Source of the DNA: Erythrobacter sp. HKB08
GTDB taxonomy: Bacteria > Pseudomonadota > Alphaproteobacteria > Sphingomonadales > Sphingomonadaceae
Assembly: GCF_004114695.1 (NCBI RefSeq)
Contig: NZ_CP035310.1
Location: 1,595,501 to 1,659,500 of the forward strand
DNA length: 64,000 nt
Direction: 5' to 3'
The position numbers were made by a program, and so were the translations under genes. This document shows, piece by piece, positions 9,511 to 18,320 of the stretch. Positions within the stretch are counted from its first letter, which is position 1. Every line of letters starts with the position of its first letter. The notes under the pieces were generated by a model, which worked only from the letters and a program-made list of their open reading frames with translations, did not search any database and was not told the origin of the DNA.

Positions 9511-10416
9511 TTACCGCACCCAATCCAGCCCGATTTCCTCGAACAGTTCCTTGCTCTCGGCCCAGTTCTCCTCGACCTTCACATGGAGGAAGAGGTGGAC
9601 TTTCACGCCGAGAATTTCGCTCAATTCCTTGCGTGCAGCTTCGCCGATTGCCTTGATCCGCTGGCCGCCCTTGCCGAGCACGATGGGGCGCTGGCTTTCG
9701 CGGGCGATGACGATCTGCTGGTGGATCTCGAGACTGCCGTCGGGGCGGTGCTGGTATAGCTCGGGCCGGACAGCGCTGTCGTAGGGCAGTTCCTCGTGCA
9801 GCTGCTGGTAAAGCTGTTCGCGGGTGATCTCGGTGGCGAGCAGGCGTTCGGAGGCATCGCTCACCTGGTCTTCGGGATAGTGCCATACGCCGTCGGGCAT
9901 CATCCCAGCCAGCGCTTCCTTCATTTCCGGCACGCCATCGCCGGTGAGGGCGGAGACGAAGAACACTTCGGCGAAATCGACCTTGGAAGTCAGTTCCTGC
10001 GCCAGTTCGAGCAGCGGCTCTTTCTTCGCGCGGTCGACCTTGTTGAGGACGAGGATCTTGCGCTCCGGGCGGTCCTTCAGGCTTTCGATCAGCGGCTCGA
10101 GTTCATGCCGGCGCTGCTTGATCGGGTCGACCAGCAGGAGCACTGCGTCGGCGGCTTCCGCACCTTCCCATGCCGCGCTCACCATCGCGCGGTCGAGGCG
10201 GCGCTTGGGTGCGAAGATGCCGGGCGTGTCGACGAGGATCATCTGGACGTTGTCGTGCAGCGCGATGCCGAGCATCCGCGCACGCGTCGTCTGCGCCTTG
10301 GCGCTGGTGATCGCGACCTTCTGGCCGACGAGCTGGTTGACCAAGGTGGACTTGCCCGCGTTGGGCGCGCCCAGCACGGCGACTACGCCGCATTTCGGGT
10401 TTTCGATCTCGCTCAC
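9511..10416 (-). CDS. era: ribosome-assembly GTPase Era
   Basis: A 301-residue GTPase that binds the 3' end of 16S rRNA during 30S maturation. G1 GAPNAGKST (residues 16-24), G3 DTPGIF, G4 NKVD and G5 SALTGDG are all visible, and a C-terminal KH domain ends in HLFLHVKVEENW. The GTG start at 10416 overlaps the rnc stop by 4 bp. It closes a lepB-rnc-era operon, a classic bacterial order linking protein export and rRNA processing. Confidence 0.96.
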   Translation of the reverse strand: MSEIENPKCGVVAVLGAPNAGKSTLVNQLVGQKVAITSAKAQTTRARMLGIALHDNVQMILVDTPGIFAPKRRLDRAMVSAAWEGAEAADAVLLLVDPIKQRRHELEPLIESLKDRPERKILVLNKVDRAKKEPLLELAQELTSKVDFAEVFFVSALTGDGVPEMKEALAGMMPDGVWHYPEDQVSDASERLLATEITREQLYQQLHEELPYDSAVRPELYQHRPDGSLEIHQQIVIARESQRPIVLGKGGQRIKAIGEAARKELSEILGVKVHLFLHVKVEENWAESKELFEEIGLDWVR

Positions 10417-11084
10417 CCGTACTGCTCCATGAATTTGCGGGCCGCTTCGGTTTCGGCCTCCTGCTTGCTGTTTGCGGTCGCTTCGGTCTCTCCGACCTTG
10501 TGGACGCTCACGCGGACGGTAAAGCGCGCCTTGTGGTCGGGGCCGGAGCGCTCGACGAGTTCGTATTTCGGCGGGCGTCGCTGGTTGCCGGCGGCCCATT
10601 CCTGCAATGCGCTCTTGGGATGCTTCTTTTCGCCCGAGGCCGCATCGAGCGCATCGGCCCACAGCCGCAGGATGACTTCGCGCGTCGCATCGAAGCCGCT
10701 TTCGAGAAAGCTCGCACCGAGCAGTGCTTCCATGATGTCGCCAAGGACGTTTTCGCTGTTCGCCGCGCCATCGTCGCGCGCCTGCTTGCCGAGGCGGATA
10801 TGCTCGCTCGCGCCCATCGAACGGGCGACCTTGGCGCAAGATCCCTTGCTGACGAGCGCATTGAGACGCAGCGCCAGCTTGCCTTCCGCGCCGTTCGAAT
10901 TGCGATAGAGCCATTCCGCCACCGCGAGGCCGAGCACGCGGTCGCCGAGGAATTCGAGCCGCTGGTAGTCGATCGCCTCGTCGGTACTGCCGTGGGTCAG
11001 CGCCTCGTGCCACAGCGCTTCGTCGCGAACAGCGAAGCCTTGCGCTTCGAGCCATTCGCGAGCCTTGGTTGCCAGTTCGCTCAC
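10413..11084 (-). CDS. rnc: ribonuclease III
   Basis: A 223-residue double-strand-specific endoribonuclease for rRNA and mRNA processing. The signature QRLEFLGDRVLGL holds Glu44 and Asp48; the second pair, Asp116 and Glu119, is in ENVLGDIMEALLGA. A dsRNA-binding domain occupies about residues 155-222. The GTG at 11084 is chosen because it overlaps the lepB stop as GTGA; a longer frame would run 60 bases into lepB. The downstream overlap with era has the same form. Confidence 0.96.
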   Translation of the reverse strand: MSELATKAREWLEAQGFAVRDEALWHEALTHGSTDEAIDYQRLEFLGDRVLGLAVAEWLYRNSNGAEGKLALRLNALVSKGSCAKVARSMGASEHIRLGKQARDDGAANSENVLGDIMEALLGASFLESGFDATREVILRLWADALDAASGEKKHPKSALQEWAAGNQRRPPKYELVERSGPDHKARFTVRVSVHKVGETEATANSKQEAETEAARKFMEQYG

Positions 11085-11920
11085 AGTCCGGTCCCGAGCC
11101 TCGAGCCCCTCAAGGCGGTGAACCACGTCCACGGCAGCAGCCATTCGGCGCTACCGTCGGTCGACCACATGATGACTTCCGCGCGTCCGACCAGCAGTTC
11201 CTGGTCGACCAGCCCGACCCCGCCACCGGGCGCGGCGACGAAGCGGCTGTCCTGAGAGTTGTCGCGGTTGTCGCCCATGAGGAACAGCTTGCCTTCGGGC
11301 ACAGTAATCGGCTCGAAATCGTCCTGGATGGTCGCTCCGAAATCGAGCACTTCGTAGGAGCGCCCGCCGGGAAGGGTTTCGCGGTACCGCTCGTAGCGGC
11401 AGGCCTGGTCGCCATCGACCGTCGTCAGCTCGGCCATGACGTGGCACTGGGTGTTGGGCGAAAGTTCGATGATGAAATCGTCGATCCGCTCCTTGTTCAC
11501 CGGCTCGCCATTGAGGATCACCTGGCCTTCGCGCATGCCGATTTGGTCGCCCGGCAGGCCGATGACACGCTTGATGTAATCGGTCTTGTCGATCGGGTGC
11601 TTGAAGATGACGACATCGCCGCGCTCGGGCGTACCTGCAAGTATGCGCCCCGGGACCAGCGGAGCGTTCAGCGGCAGCGAGTACTTGGTGTAGCCATAGG
11701 GCCATTTCGAGGCGAGCAGGTAGTCGCCGTTCATCAGGCCCGGCAACATGCTTTCGCTCGGAATGTTGAACGGCGAGAAGAAGAAGCTGCGGAAGATCAC
11801 CACGATCAGGGCGAGCTTGAGCAGGAAGACGGCGAAGCTGTCCTCCTTCTTCTCGCCCTTCTTGCCGGCTTTCGCTTCAGTCCCGCTATCGGCCGTCTTT
11901 TCGGCGGTCGCCTCGCTCAT
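11081..11920 (-). CDS. lepB: signal peptidase I
   Basis: A 279-residue inner-membrane protease that removes Sec and Tat signal peptides. One N-terminal membrane segment (about residues 29-48) follows a Lys/Glu-rich cytoplasmic tail. The catalytic dyad is Ser57 in PSESMLPG and Lys117 in DYIKRVIGLPGD; the conserved MGDNRDNSQDSR box is present. It heads the lepB-rnc-era operon and is divergent from pgi across about 104 bp. Confidence 0.95.
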   Translation of the reverse strand: MSEATAEKTADSGTEAKAGKKGEKKEDSFAVFLLKLALIVVIFRSFFFSPFNIPSESMLPGLMNGDYLLASKWPYGYTKYSLPLNAPLVPGRILAGTPERGDVVIFKHPIDKTDYIKRVIGLPGDQIGMREGQVILNGEPVNKERIDDFIIELSPNTQCHVMAELTTVDGDQACRYERYRETLPGGRSYEVLDFGATIQDDFEPITVPEGKLFLMGDNRDNSQDSRFVAAPGGGVGLVDQELLVGRAEVIMWSTDGSAEWLLPWTWFTALRGSRLGTGL

Positions 11921-12024
11921 CGGCGGGCCTCGGAGCGGAATTCGTATCCGCGCTGGTCAAAGGTCTTTGCAATCATCGCGCGCTTCCCTACTCGCCGGAG
12001 CGCCAGAGGGAAAAGGATTTTTGC

Positions 12025-13566
12025 ATGCCTGTTGCCGCCGCCCAGTGGAAAGCGATTGCCGATCACGCCGAGCGCAGCCTGACCGAATTGTTCGAGGATG
12101 GGGGCCGGCTCGACCTGCTCTCGACGCGTCTCGAATGGGGCGAGGGCGAAACGGCCGGCGGTATCCGGTTCGACTGGTCGAAGACGCATCTCGACGAAGG
12201 CTTGCTGGCGAATTTCGAAGCGCTGGCGGATGCGAGCGATTTCGCCGCCAAGCGCGAGCAACTGCTCACTGGCGCGAAGATCAATGTGACCGAGGGCCGC
12301 GCTGCAGAACACACCGCACAGCGCGGCGTGGGTGCCGAAGCTTCGGTCGAGGAAGCGGCTGCGCTGCACCTGCGGATGAAGATGCTGGTCGAGGCGATCC
12401 ACGAAGGCGCGCTCGGCGAGGTGAACCACCTGATCCACATCGGCATCGGCGGCAGCGCGCTCGGCCCGGCCATGGCGGTCGATGCGTTGACCCGCGATCT
12501 CGAACTGGTCGACGTCCATGTCGTCTCGAATATCGACGGGCTCGCGCTGGAGCAGGCGTTTGCAGCCTGTGACCCGGCGACCACGCTGGTCGCGGTCGCA
12601 TCGAAAACTTTCACCACCATCGAGACGATGACCAACGCGGCAAGCGCGCTCAAATGGCTCGCCGACAATGGCGTCACCGACCCTTCGGGCCGCGTCGTCG
12701 CGCTTACCGCGAACCCGGAAGCCGCGGTCGAATGGGGCGTGGATGAAACGCGCATCCTGCCGTTCCCGGAAAGCGTTGGCGGGCGTTATTCGCTGTGGTC
12801 GAGCATCGGCTTTCCCGTCGCCATCGCGGCCGGTTGGGACGAGTTCGAGGCTATGCTGGCCGGCGGGCAGGTTATGGACGAGCATTTCCGCACCGCCGAG
12901 GGACGCGCGAACCTGCCGCTACGCGCGGCCTTTGCCGACCAGTATTACACCCGCGTCCGCGGCTGCCAGACCCGCGCGGTGTTCGCTTATGACGAGCGGC
13001 TCGCGTTGCTGCCGGACTATCTCCAGCAACTGGAGATGGAATCGAACGGCAAGCGCGTGACAGCCTCAGGCGAGCCGGTCGATGCACCCACCGCTCCGAT
13101 CACCTGGGGCGGGGTGGGGACGGATGCGCAGCATGCGGTGTTTCAGCTGCTGCACCAGGGTACGCACCTGATCCCGGTCGACTTCATCGCCAGCATAGCG
13201 CCAGGCGACGAGCTCGATCCGGCGCATCACCGTATCCTGCTGACCAATTGCTTCGCTCAAGGGGCAGCCCTGATGGCGGGCGGCAATATGGCGGCAGACG
13301 GCAAGGACCCGGCGCGCGCATTCCCCGGCAACCGGCCGAGCGCGACCATGCTGTGCGACGACCTCGATGCAGCGACGCTCGGGGCGCTGATCGCGTTCCA
13401 CGAGCATCGTACCTTTGCCAATGCCGTGCTGATGGGCATCAATCCGTTCGACCAGTTCGGCGTCGAACTCGGCAAGAAAATGGCCAACGATATCGAGGGC
13501 GGCAGCGAAAGCTTCGATGCCAGCACCGAAGCGCTGCTCGCTGCGGCCGGATTGTCGGGCGACTAA
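12025..13566 (+). CDS. pgi: glucose-6-phosphate isomerase
   Basis: A 513-residue cytosolic enzyme interconverting glucose-6-phosphate and fructose-6-phosphate. The sugar-phosphate-binding loop VASKTFTTIETMTNA and the C-terminal signature NPFDQFGVELGKKMA are clear, as is GGRYSLWSSIGF. An AAAGGA site precedes the ATG. Its TAA stop is interlocked with the stop of the receiver-domain gene on the other strand (4-bp overlap at 13563-13566). Confidence 0.96.
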   Translation: MPVAAAQWKAIADHAERSLTELFEDGGRLDLLSTRLEWGEGETAGGIRFDWSKTHLDEGLLANFEALADASDFAAKREQLLTGAKINVTEGRAAEHTAQRGVGAEASVEEAAALHLRMKMLVEAIHEGALGEVNHLIHIGIGGSALGPAMAVDALTRDLELVDVHVVSNIDGLALEQAFAACDPATTLVAVASKTFTTIETMTNAASALKWLADNGVTDPSGRVVALTANPEAAVEWGVDETRILPFPESVGGRYSLWSSIGFPVAIAAGWDEFEAMLAGGQVMDEHFRTAEGRANLPLRAAFADQYYTRVRGCQTRAVFAYDERLALLPDYLQQLEMESNGKRVTASGEPVDAPTAPITWGGVGTDAQHAVFQLLHQGTHLIPVDFIASIAPGDELDPAHHRILLTNCFAQGAALMAGGNMAADGKDPARAFPGNRPSATMLCDDLDAATLGALIAFHEHRTFANAVLMGINPFDQFGVELGKKMANDIEGGSESFDASTEALLAAAGLSGD

Positions 13567-14048
13567 ATCGCGCCGATCTTTTCCAGCTTGGCCTGCATGC
13601 TGGCCTTGTCGAACGGCTTGACGATCCACTCGGTCGCACCGGCATCGATGCCCTTGTGAATGTCTATCGCGTCCGTGTTGGTCGTGCAGAACATGACCTT
13701 GGGCAACTTGTCACCGACCAGTTCGCGAAGCGCTTTCAGCGTCTCGATCCCGCTCATGTTCGGCATGTTCCAGTCGAGCGTGATGAGGTCGGGCAGGCCG
13801 TTCGCCTTGACGCGGGCGAGTGCTTCGGTGCCGTCTTCCGCTTCCGTCACCTGGTAGCCGAACCCTTCGAGGATTTCGCGCGAGAGGCGGCGGACCATGC
13901 GGCTGTCGTCGACGATCAGCGCGCGGCGCTGGCGCGGCGCGACCGGTTCGGCGCGCGGCGCGGCGACCTGCTCGTTGATAGTCCCGACAGTGCGGGCACC
14001 CGAAGGGCGCGGGGCGTTCTGGCCTTGGCGTTTGATCAGATTTTGAAT
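13563..14048 (-). CDS. stand-alone receiver-domain (CheY-like) response regulator, apparent ATT start
   Basis: About 161 residues: a 40-residue Pro/Arg-rich, probably disordered N-terminus, then one receiver domain. The acidic pocket (VDDSRMVRRL), phospho-acceptor Asp (LITLDWNMPNMSG), conserved Thr (CTTNTD) and Lys (IVKPF) are all present. There is no output domain, so it should work by phosphorylation-dependent partner binding. The start is the oddity. After a perfect GGAGGT site the frame contains no ATG, GTG or TTG before the receiver domain; ATT lies at 14048 after a 6-nt spacer, and CTG at 14039. The only earlier standard start, GTG at 14171, would overlap the upstream gene by 136 bp. 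Confidence 0.8.
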   Translation of the reverse strand: MQNLIKRQGQNAPRPSGARTVGTINEQVAAPRAEPVAPRQRRALIVDDSRMVRRLSREILEGFGYQVTEAEDGTEALARVKANGLPDLITLDWNMPNMSGIETLKALRELVGDKLPKVMFCTTNTDAIDIHKGIDAGATEWIVKPFDKASMQAKLEKIGAI

Positions 14049-14308
14049 GGCACCACCTCCCGCTCGGGCGACTGAGCATCGTTTGCCGCATCGATCTCGC
14101 CTTCCGACGGGGTCATGCGGACATGGAGGTAAGGCACCCAGACATCGCCATAGTCGGCCTTCTGGTACCACACGTCGAGCACGTCGTAGGACGCCCAGAA
14201 GCCGTCAGGCTCGCGCAGGCGAATGCCTTCGCCGATCCGCGGCACGGCTGCAAAGCGGATGCGCTCCTGCGTCTGGCGGTTTTCGTTCTGGATTTCGACT
14301 TCAATCAC
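14036..14308 (-). CDS. small conserved-looking protein of unknown function
   Basis: A 90-residue acidic, beta-rich-looking protein with no membrane segment or known motif; the centre is rich in aromatic residues (FWASYDVLDVWYQKADYGDVW). GTG at 14308 is preferred because a GGGAGG site lies 11 nt upstream and the protein then begins with a beta-strand (IEVEIQNEN). Alternative starts at 14401 (ATG) and 14443 (TTG) would add 31 or 45 residues of less ordered sequence. Its last codons contain the ribosome-binding site of the receiver gene, so the two are probably coupled. The function is not recognised. Confidence 0.6.
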   Translation of the reverse strand: MIEVEIQNENRQTQERIRFAAVPRIGEGIRLREPDGFWASYDVLDVWYQKADYGDVWVPYLHVRMTPSEGEIDAANDAQSPEREVVPFKI

Positions 14309-14574
14309 GGCGCGACCGTCCTCCCGGTAGGCCTCCCGCTCTAGCGGCGAATCCTTGCCGAATTGCCAACATCCATTGACTTTTGCCGCCTTCGCGACCA
14401 TCTGCCCCGCATCGAAGCGCCAGCCAGCGTGAAGCGGCGGCAAGAGACATTGCCAGCCCCGGCGCGCTTCGGACGATATTTCCCAAGACTTCCCTTTTCA
14501 CGCGGGCGGTTCCAACCCCCGCGCCGCGCGCCCCGATCGGGCTGCGCGCCGCATATTTTGCGAGTACAAGACAC

Positions 14575-15939
14575 ATGTCATTCGACCAACTCGGACTGTC
14601 GCAGCCCGTTCTCCAGGCGCTCGAGCTCAAGGGCTACGATACGCCGACCCCGATTCAGGAACAGGCAATCCCGCTGGTGCGCGAAGGGCGCGACCTGCTC
14701 GGCATCGCCCAGACCGGGACCGGCAAGACCGCAGCCTTCATGCTTCCGAGCATCGATAACCTGCGCGAATCCGACAACCGCATCCCGTTCAAGTCCTGCC
14801 GCATGCTGGTGCTTGCGCCGACGCGCGAGCTGGCCGGGCAGATCGCCCAGTCGGCCAAGGACTATGGCGCTATGGCGGGCCTCAAGGTCCAGTCGATCGT
14901 CGGCGGCACCTCCGTCGGCAAGGATCGCAACAAGCTGCACCGCGGCTGCGACATCCTCGTCGCGACGCCGGGCCGCTTGCTCGACCTGATCGACCAGAAG
15001 GCGTTCAACCTCGGCAGCGTCGAGATCCTCGTCCTCGACGAGGCGGACCAGATGCTCGACCTCGGCTTCATCCACGCGCTGCGCCGCATTGCGCAGCTGG
15101 TCCCGCAGGAGCGCCAGACGCTGCTGTTCAGCGCGACCATGCCGAAGTCGATCCGCGACCTTGCGGGCAACTACCTCACGAACCCGGCGCAGGTTTCGGT
15201 CACTCCGGCGGCGACCACTGCCGAGCGGATCGAGCAGTACCTCCTCATGGTCCAGCAGGACGAGAAGCAGGCCCTGCTCGAGCTCGTCCTCTCGGGCCGT
15301 TACGAAGTGCCCGGCAAGATGGACCGCGTGCTGATCTTCGCCCGCACCAAGCATGGTGCCGACCGTATCGTGAAGAAGCTCTCGCAGCGCGGCATCGCGG
15401 CCAACGCGATCCACGGCAACAAGAGCCAGCCGCAGCGCCAGCGTGCGCTTGCCGAGTTCAAGTCGGCCAAGGTTCCGGTCCTCGTCGCGACCGATGTCGC
15501 TGCACGCGGGATCGACATTCCGGGTGTCAGCCACGTCATCAACTACGAGCTGCCGAATGTGCCCGAGCAATACGTCCACCGCATCGGCCGCACGGCCCGC
15601 GCGGGCAAGGACGGCGTTGCGATCGCATTCTGTGCCGAGGACGAGCGCGCCTATCTCAAGGACATCCGCAAGAACACCGATGCGGAATTCGAGCGCCTGC
15701 CGCTGCCGGAGAATTTCCGCGCAGTCGTCGAGGGCGTCGGTCCGACCAAGCCCGCTCCGCGCCAGCCGCAGAAGCGCGTGAACCCGAAACCCAAGGGCGG
15801 CGAGGGCGCTGCATCTTCGGGCAAGCCGAAGCGCAAGCACCCCAATCGTGCCGGCAAGCCGCGCAAGCCCGGGCCGGGCGGTCCGCGTCGTAAGCCCGGT
15901 GGTGGCCAGCGTCGCAACCGGCAGGCAGGCAACCGCTAA
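14575..15939 (+). CDS. DEAD-box ATP-dependent RNA helicase (RhlE-like)
   Basis: A 454-residue helicase with all core motifs in order: Q motif PTPIQEQAIP, I AQTGTGKT, Ia PTRELAGQ, Ib TPGRLLD, II VLDEADQMLD, III SAT, V VATDVAARGIDIPG and VI HRIGRTARAG. The last 80 residues are Lys/Arg/Pro/Gly-rich and disordered, the usual RNA-binding tail of RhlE-type enzymes that act in ribosome assembly, RNA decay or cold adaptation. ATG at 14575 is chosen since the Q-motif spacing is then normal; 64 upstream in-frame codons look non-coding. Confidence 0.92.
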   Translation: MSFDQLGLSQPVLQALELKGYDTPTPIQEQAIPLVREGRDLLGIAQTGTGKTAAFMLPSIDNLRESDNRIPFKSCRMLVLAPTRELAGQIAQSAKDYGAMAGLKVQSIVGGTSVGKDRNKLHRGCDILVATPGRLLDLIDQKAFNLGSVEILVLDEADQMLDLGFIHALRRIAQLVPQERQTLLFSATMPKSIRDLAGNYLTNPAQVSVTPAATTAERIEQYLLMVQQDEKQALLELVLSGRYEVPGKMDRVLIFARTKHGADRIVKKLSQRGIAANAIHGNKSQPQRQRALAEFKSAKVPVLVATDVAARGIDIPGVSHVINYELPNVPEQYVHRIGRTARAGKDGVAIAFCAEDERAYLKDIRKNTDAEFERLPLPENFRAVVEGVGPTKPAPRQPQKRVNPKPKGGEGAASSGKPKRKHPNRAGKPRKPGPGGPRRKPGGGQRRNRQAGNR

Positions 15940-16051
15940 ACGGCACGTGTAACCTCTTGGTCGCTCGCCGCGAAGGAACGCGCGAGCAAGGCGGGCATTG
16001 GCAAGGGAACCACCTTTCGCCATATCGCCCGCCAACCAAGGGGAATTCTGC

Positions 16052-17404
16052 ATGGCCGACGACTACGACTACGACCTCTTCACCATCGGCGGCGGATCGG
16101 GCGGCGTACGTGCCAGCCGGATTGCCGCATCGCACGGCGCGAAAGTCGCGCTGGCAGAGGAGTTCCGCGTCGGCGGCACCTGCGTGATCCGGGGCTGCGT
16201 GCCCAAGAAGATGCTCGTTTACGGCGCGCATTTCGCCGAGGATCTCGAGGATTGCGAGAAGTTCGGCTGGTCGATTGAAGGAAAGAGTTTCGACTGGGTC
16301 AAGCTGCGCGACCATGTGCAGAAGGACATCGACCGCCTCAACGGCGCCTACACCGACACGCTCGAGAACCACGACGTCGAGATTTTTCACGAGCGCGCGG
16401 AAATTACCGGCGATCATGAAATCACGCTGGCGAGCGGCAAGACAGTCACCGCGAAGTATATCCTCGTCGCCACCGGCGCGCGGCCGCATGTGCCCGATTG
16501 CCCGGGTCACGAGCATGGCATCACCAGCAACGAGGCATTCCACCTCGACGCAATCCCCGAGCGCATCCTGATCGCAGGCGGCGGCTATATCGCCAACGAG
16601 TTCGCCGGTATCTTCAACGAGTTCGGCAGCAAGGTGACGATCATCAACCGGTCGGACACGCTGCTGCGGTCCTACGACGAAAGCCTGCGCGACCGCCTGC
16701 TGCAGATCAGCATGATGAAGGGCATCGACTTCCGCTTCCACGCCGAGTTCCGGTGCATCGAGAAGCTGGACAACGGCAAGCTCAAGGTCTCGATGACCAA
16801 TCACGACGACATGGAAGTCGATTGCGTGATGTTCGCGACCGGCCGTCTGCCGAACACCGAAGGGCTCGGTCTCGACACCATCGGCGTCGAACTGGGCGAC
16901 AAGGGCGAAATCAAGGTCGACCGCTTCAGCAAGACCAATGTCGATTATGTCTATGCCGTCGGCGATGTGACCGACCGCGTCCAGCTGACCCCGGTCGCCA
17001 TCCGCGAGGGCCAGGCTTTTGCCGATACCGTCTTCGGCAGCGGAGACCCGGTCGCAGTCGATCATTCCTGCATTCCGAGCGCCGTTTTCAGCCATCCGCC
17101 CATCGCGGCGGTCGGCATGACCGAGGGCGAGGCCAAGAACCAGCTCGGCAACGTGAAGGTCTATATCTCGGACTTCCGCGCGATGAAGAACGTCGTCGCC
17201 GACCGTCACGAGCGCAGCCTGTACAAGATGATCTGCGATGCCGGGAACGACCGCATCGTCGGCATTCACATGATAGGCCCCGAGGCGCCCGAGATCATGC
17301 AGGCAGCGGCCGTCGCGGTGAAGGCGGGCCTGACCAAGGCCGATTTCGACGCGACCACCGCGATCCACCCGACGATGGCGGAAGAGCTGGTGCTGCTGAA
17401 ATAG
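16052..17404 (+). CDS. gor: glutathione-disulfide reductase
   Basis: A 450-residue flavoprotein that reduces GSSG with NADPH. The FAD dinucleotide fold is at residues 11-20 (IGGGSGG), the redox-active pair is Cys44/Cys49 in GGTCVIRGCVPKK, and the C-terminal active-site motif HPTMAEE is present. In the second nucleotide fold, Arg residues in INRSDTLLRSYD match the positions that select NADPH. The AAGGGGAA site 8 nt before ATG 16052 fixes the start. It supplies reduced glutathione for the GST at 22.5 kb among other users. Confidence 0.93.
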   Translation: MADDYDYDLFTIGGGSGGVRASRIAASHGAKVALAEEFRVGGTCVIRGCVPKKMLVYGAHFAEDLEDCEKFGWSIEGKSFDWVKLRDHVQKDIDRLNGAYTDTLENHDVEIFHERAEITGDHEITLASGKTVTAKYILVATGARPHVPDCPGHEHGITSNEAFHLDAIPERILIAGGGYIANEFAGIFNEFGSKVTIINRSDTLLRSYDESLRDRLLQISMMKGIDFRFHAEFRCIEKLDNGKLKVSMTNHDDMEVDCVMFATGRLPNTEGLGLDTIGVELGDKGEIKVDRFSKTNVDYVYAVGDVTDRVQLTPVAIREGQAFADTVFGSGDPVAVDHSCIPSAVFSHPPIAAVGMTEGEAKNQLGNVKVYISDFRAMKNVVADRHERSLYKMICDAGNDRIVGIHMIGPEAPEIMQAAAVAVKAGLTKADFDATTAIHPTMAEELVLLK

Positions 17405-17444
17405 GTTCAGCGGTCAGTCAGGGGTTGGATCGCACAAGTCCCTG

Positions 17445-18269
17445 ATGATCCGGCTTTTTCCCCTCTTCGCCCTTTGCGCTGCCTGCACTCCGACCGGAGA
17501 GCAGGAGGCCGAAAAGACCTACGCGACCCAGACCGAGGCGCTGAGCCCGGACTATCGCGTGCTGCTGGCCGAAGAGTCGCTCGGCAACGTAAGCTGGGTG
17601 CGGCGCGAGGCGAGCGCACCTCCGCCTGCCGATGCGAAAGCGATCGGTGAAACTTGGATGGCGCGGCTCGAAGAGCGCGATGCGCTTCTCGGCGCGGGCT
17701 TCGCCGGCAAGGGACCGGACGGGCCGGTCATCTCGCTCGATACGGGCCTGACCGAACAGGAATTCGATGGGTGGGTCCGTGAGAACGGATGGTCCGTTCC
17801 CGATCACATCTCCTGGACCTTCGTTCCTGCGCTCAACCTGCCGCCAGTCGCCGATGTGGCGCGCGACGGCATCCGGGTTTGGCCCGCATCGACCGCCCGG
17901 ACGGGAGCGCAGATGGAAGCCCTGCTTTACGGACGGGTCGAGCTTCGCGACGGGTGTTTCTACGTCGGCGAAGGCAATTCGGAGCCGGACAAGCTTGCCT
18001 GGTTCCATGCCGAGATGGGCCTCGACCGCGATGCGCAGGGTTTCTACGTCCTGAGAAGCCGCGTTTCCGGCCAAACGATGGCGCGCATTGGCGAGCAGAT
18101 GAATTGGGGCGGCCCTGCTACGGCCGTCATCCCCCCTCAAGCCGAGAAAGCCCTGCGCGCAGCCTGCGGCGATGCGCCGATCTATGTCGTCGGTTCACCG
18201 GAATCGAGCGCGCGGTTCAACACGCAGTATCCGCCAAGCATCCCGCCTCCGCCGCCACCCGCCCCTTGA
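17445..18269 (+). CDS. predicted lipoprotein of unknown function
   Basis: A 274-residue protein with a short hydrophobic N-terminus ending in a lipobox (FALCAACTP), so it is probably lipid-anchored at Cys14 in the envelope. The mature part shows no motif I recognise; it ends in a polyproline tail. The ribosome-binding site is weak. It follows gor by 40 bp and precedes an SDR gene by 51 bp on the same strand. Confidence 0.75.
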   Translation: MIRLFPLFALCAACTPTGEQEAEKTYATQTEALSPDYRVLLAEESLGNVSWVRREASAPPPADAKAIGETWMARLEERDALLGAGFAGKGPDGPVISLDTGLTEQEFDGWVRENGWSVPDHISWTFVPALNLPPVADVARDGIRVWPASTARTGAQMEALLYGRVELRDGCFYVGEGNSEPDKLAWFHAEMGLDRDAQGFYVLRSRVSGQTMARIGEQMNWGGPATAVIPPQAEKALRAACGDAPIYVVGSPESSARFNTQYPPSIPPPPPPAP

Positions 18270-18320
18270 TTGCAGATCGCCACCGGCTGGCCTAATCTCC
18301 TCGCAACAGGGAGACAGGAT

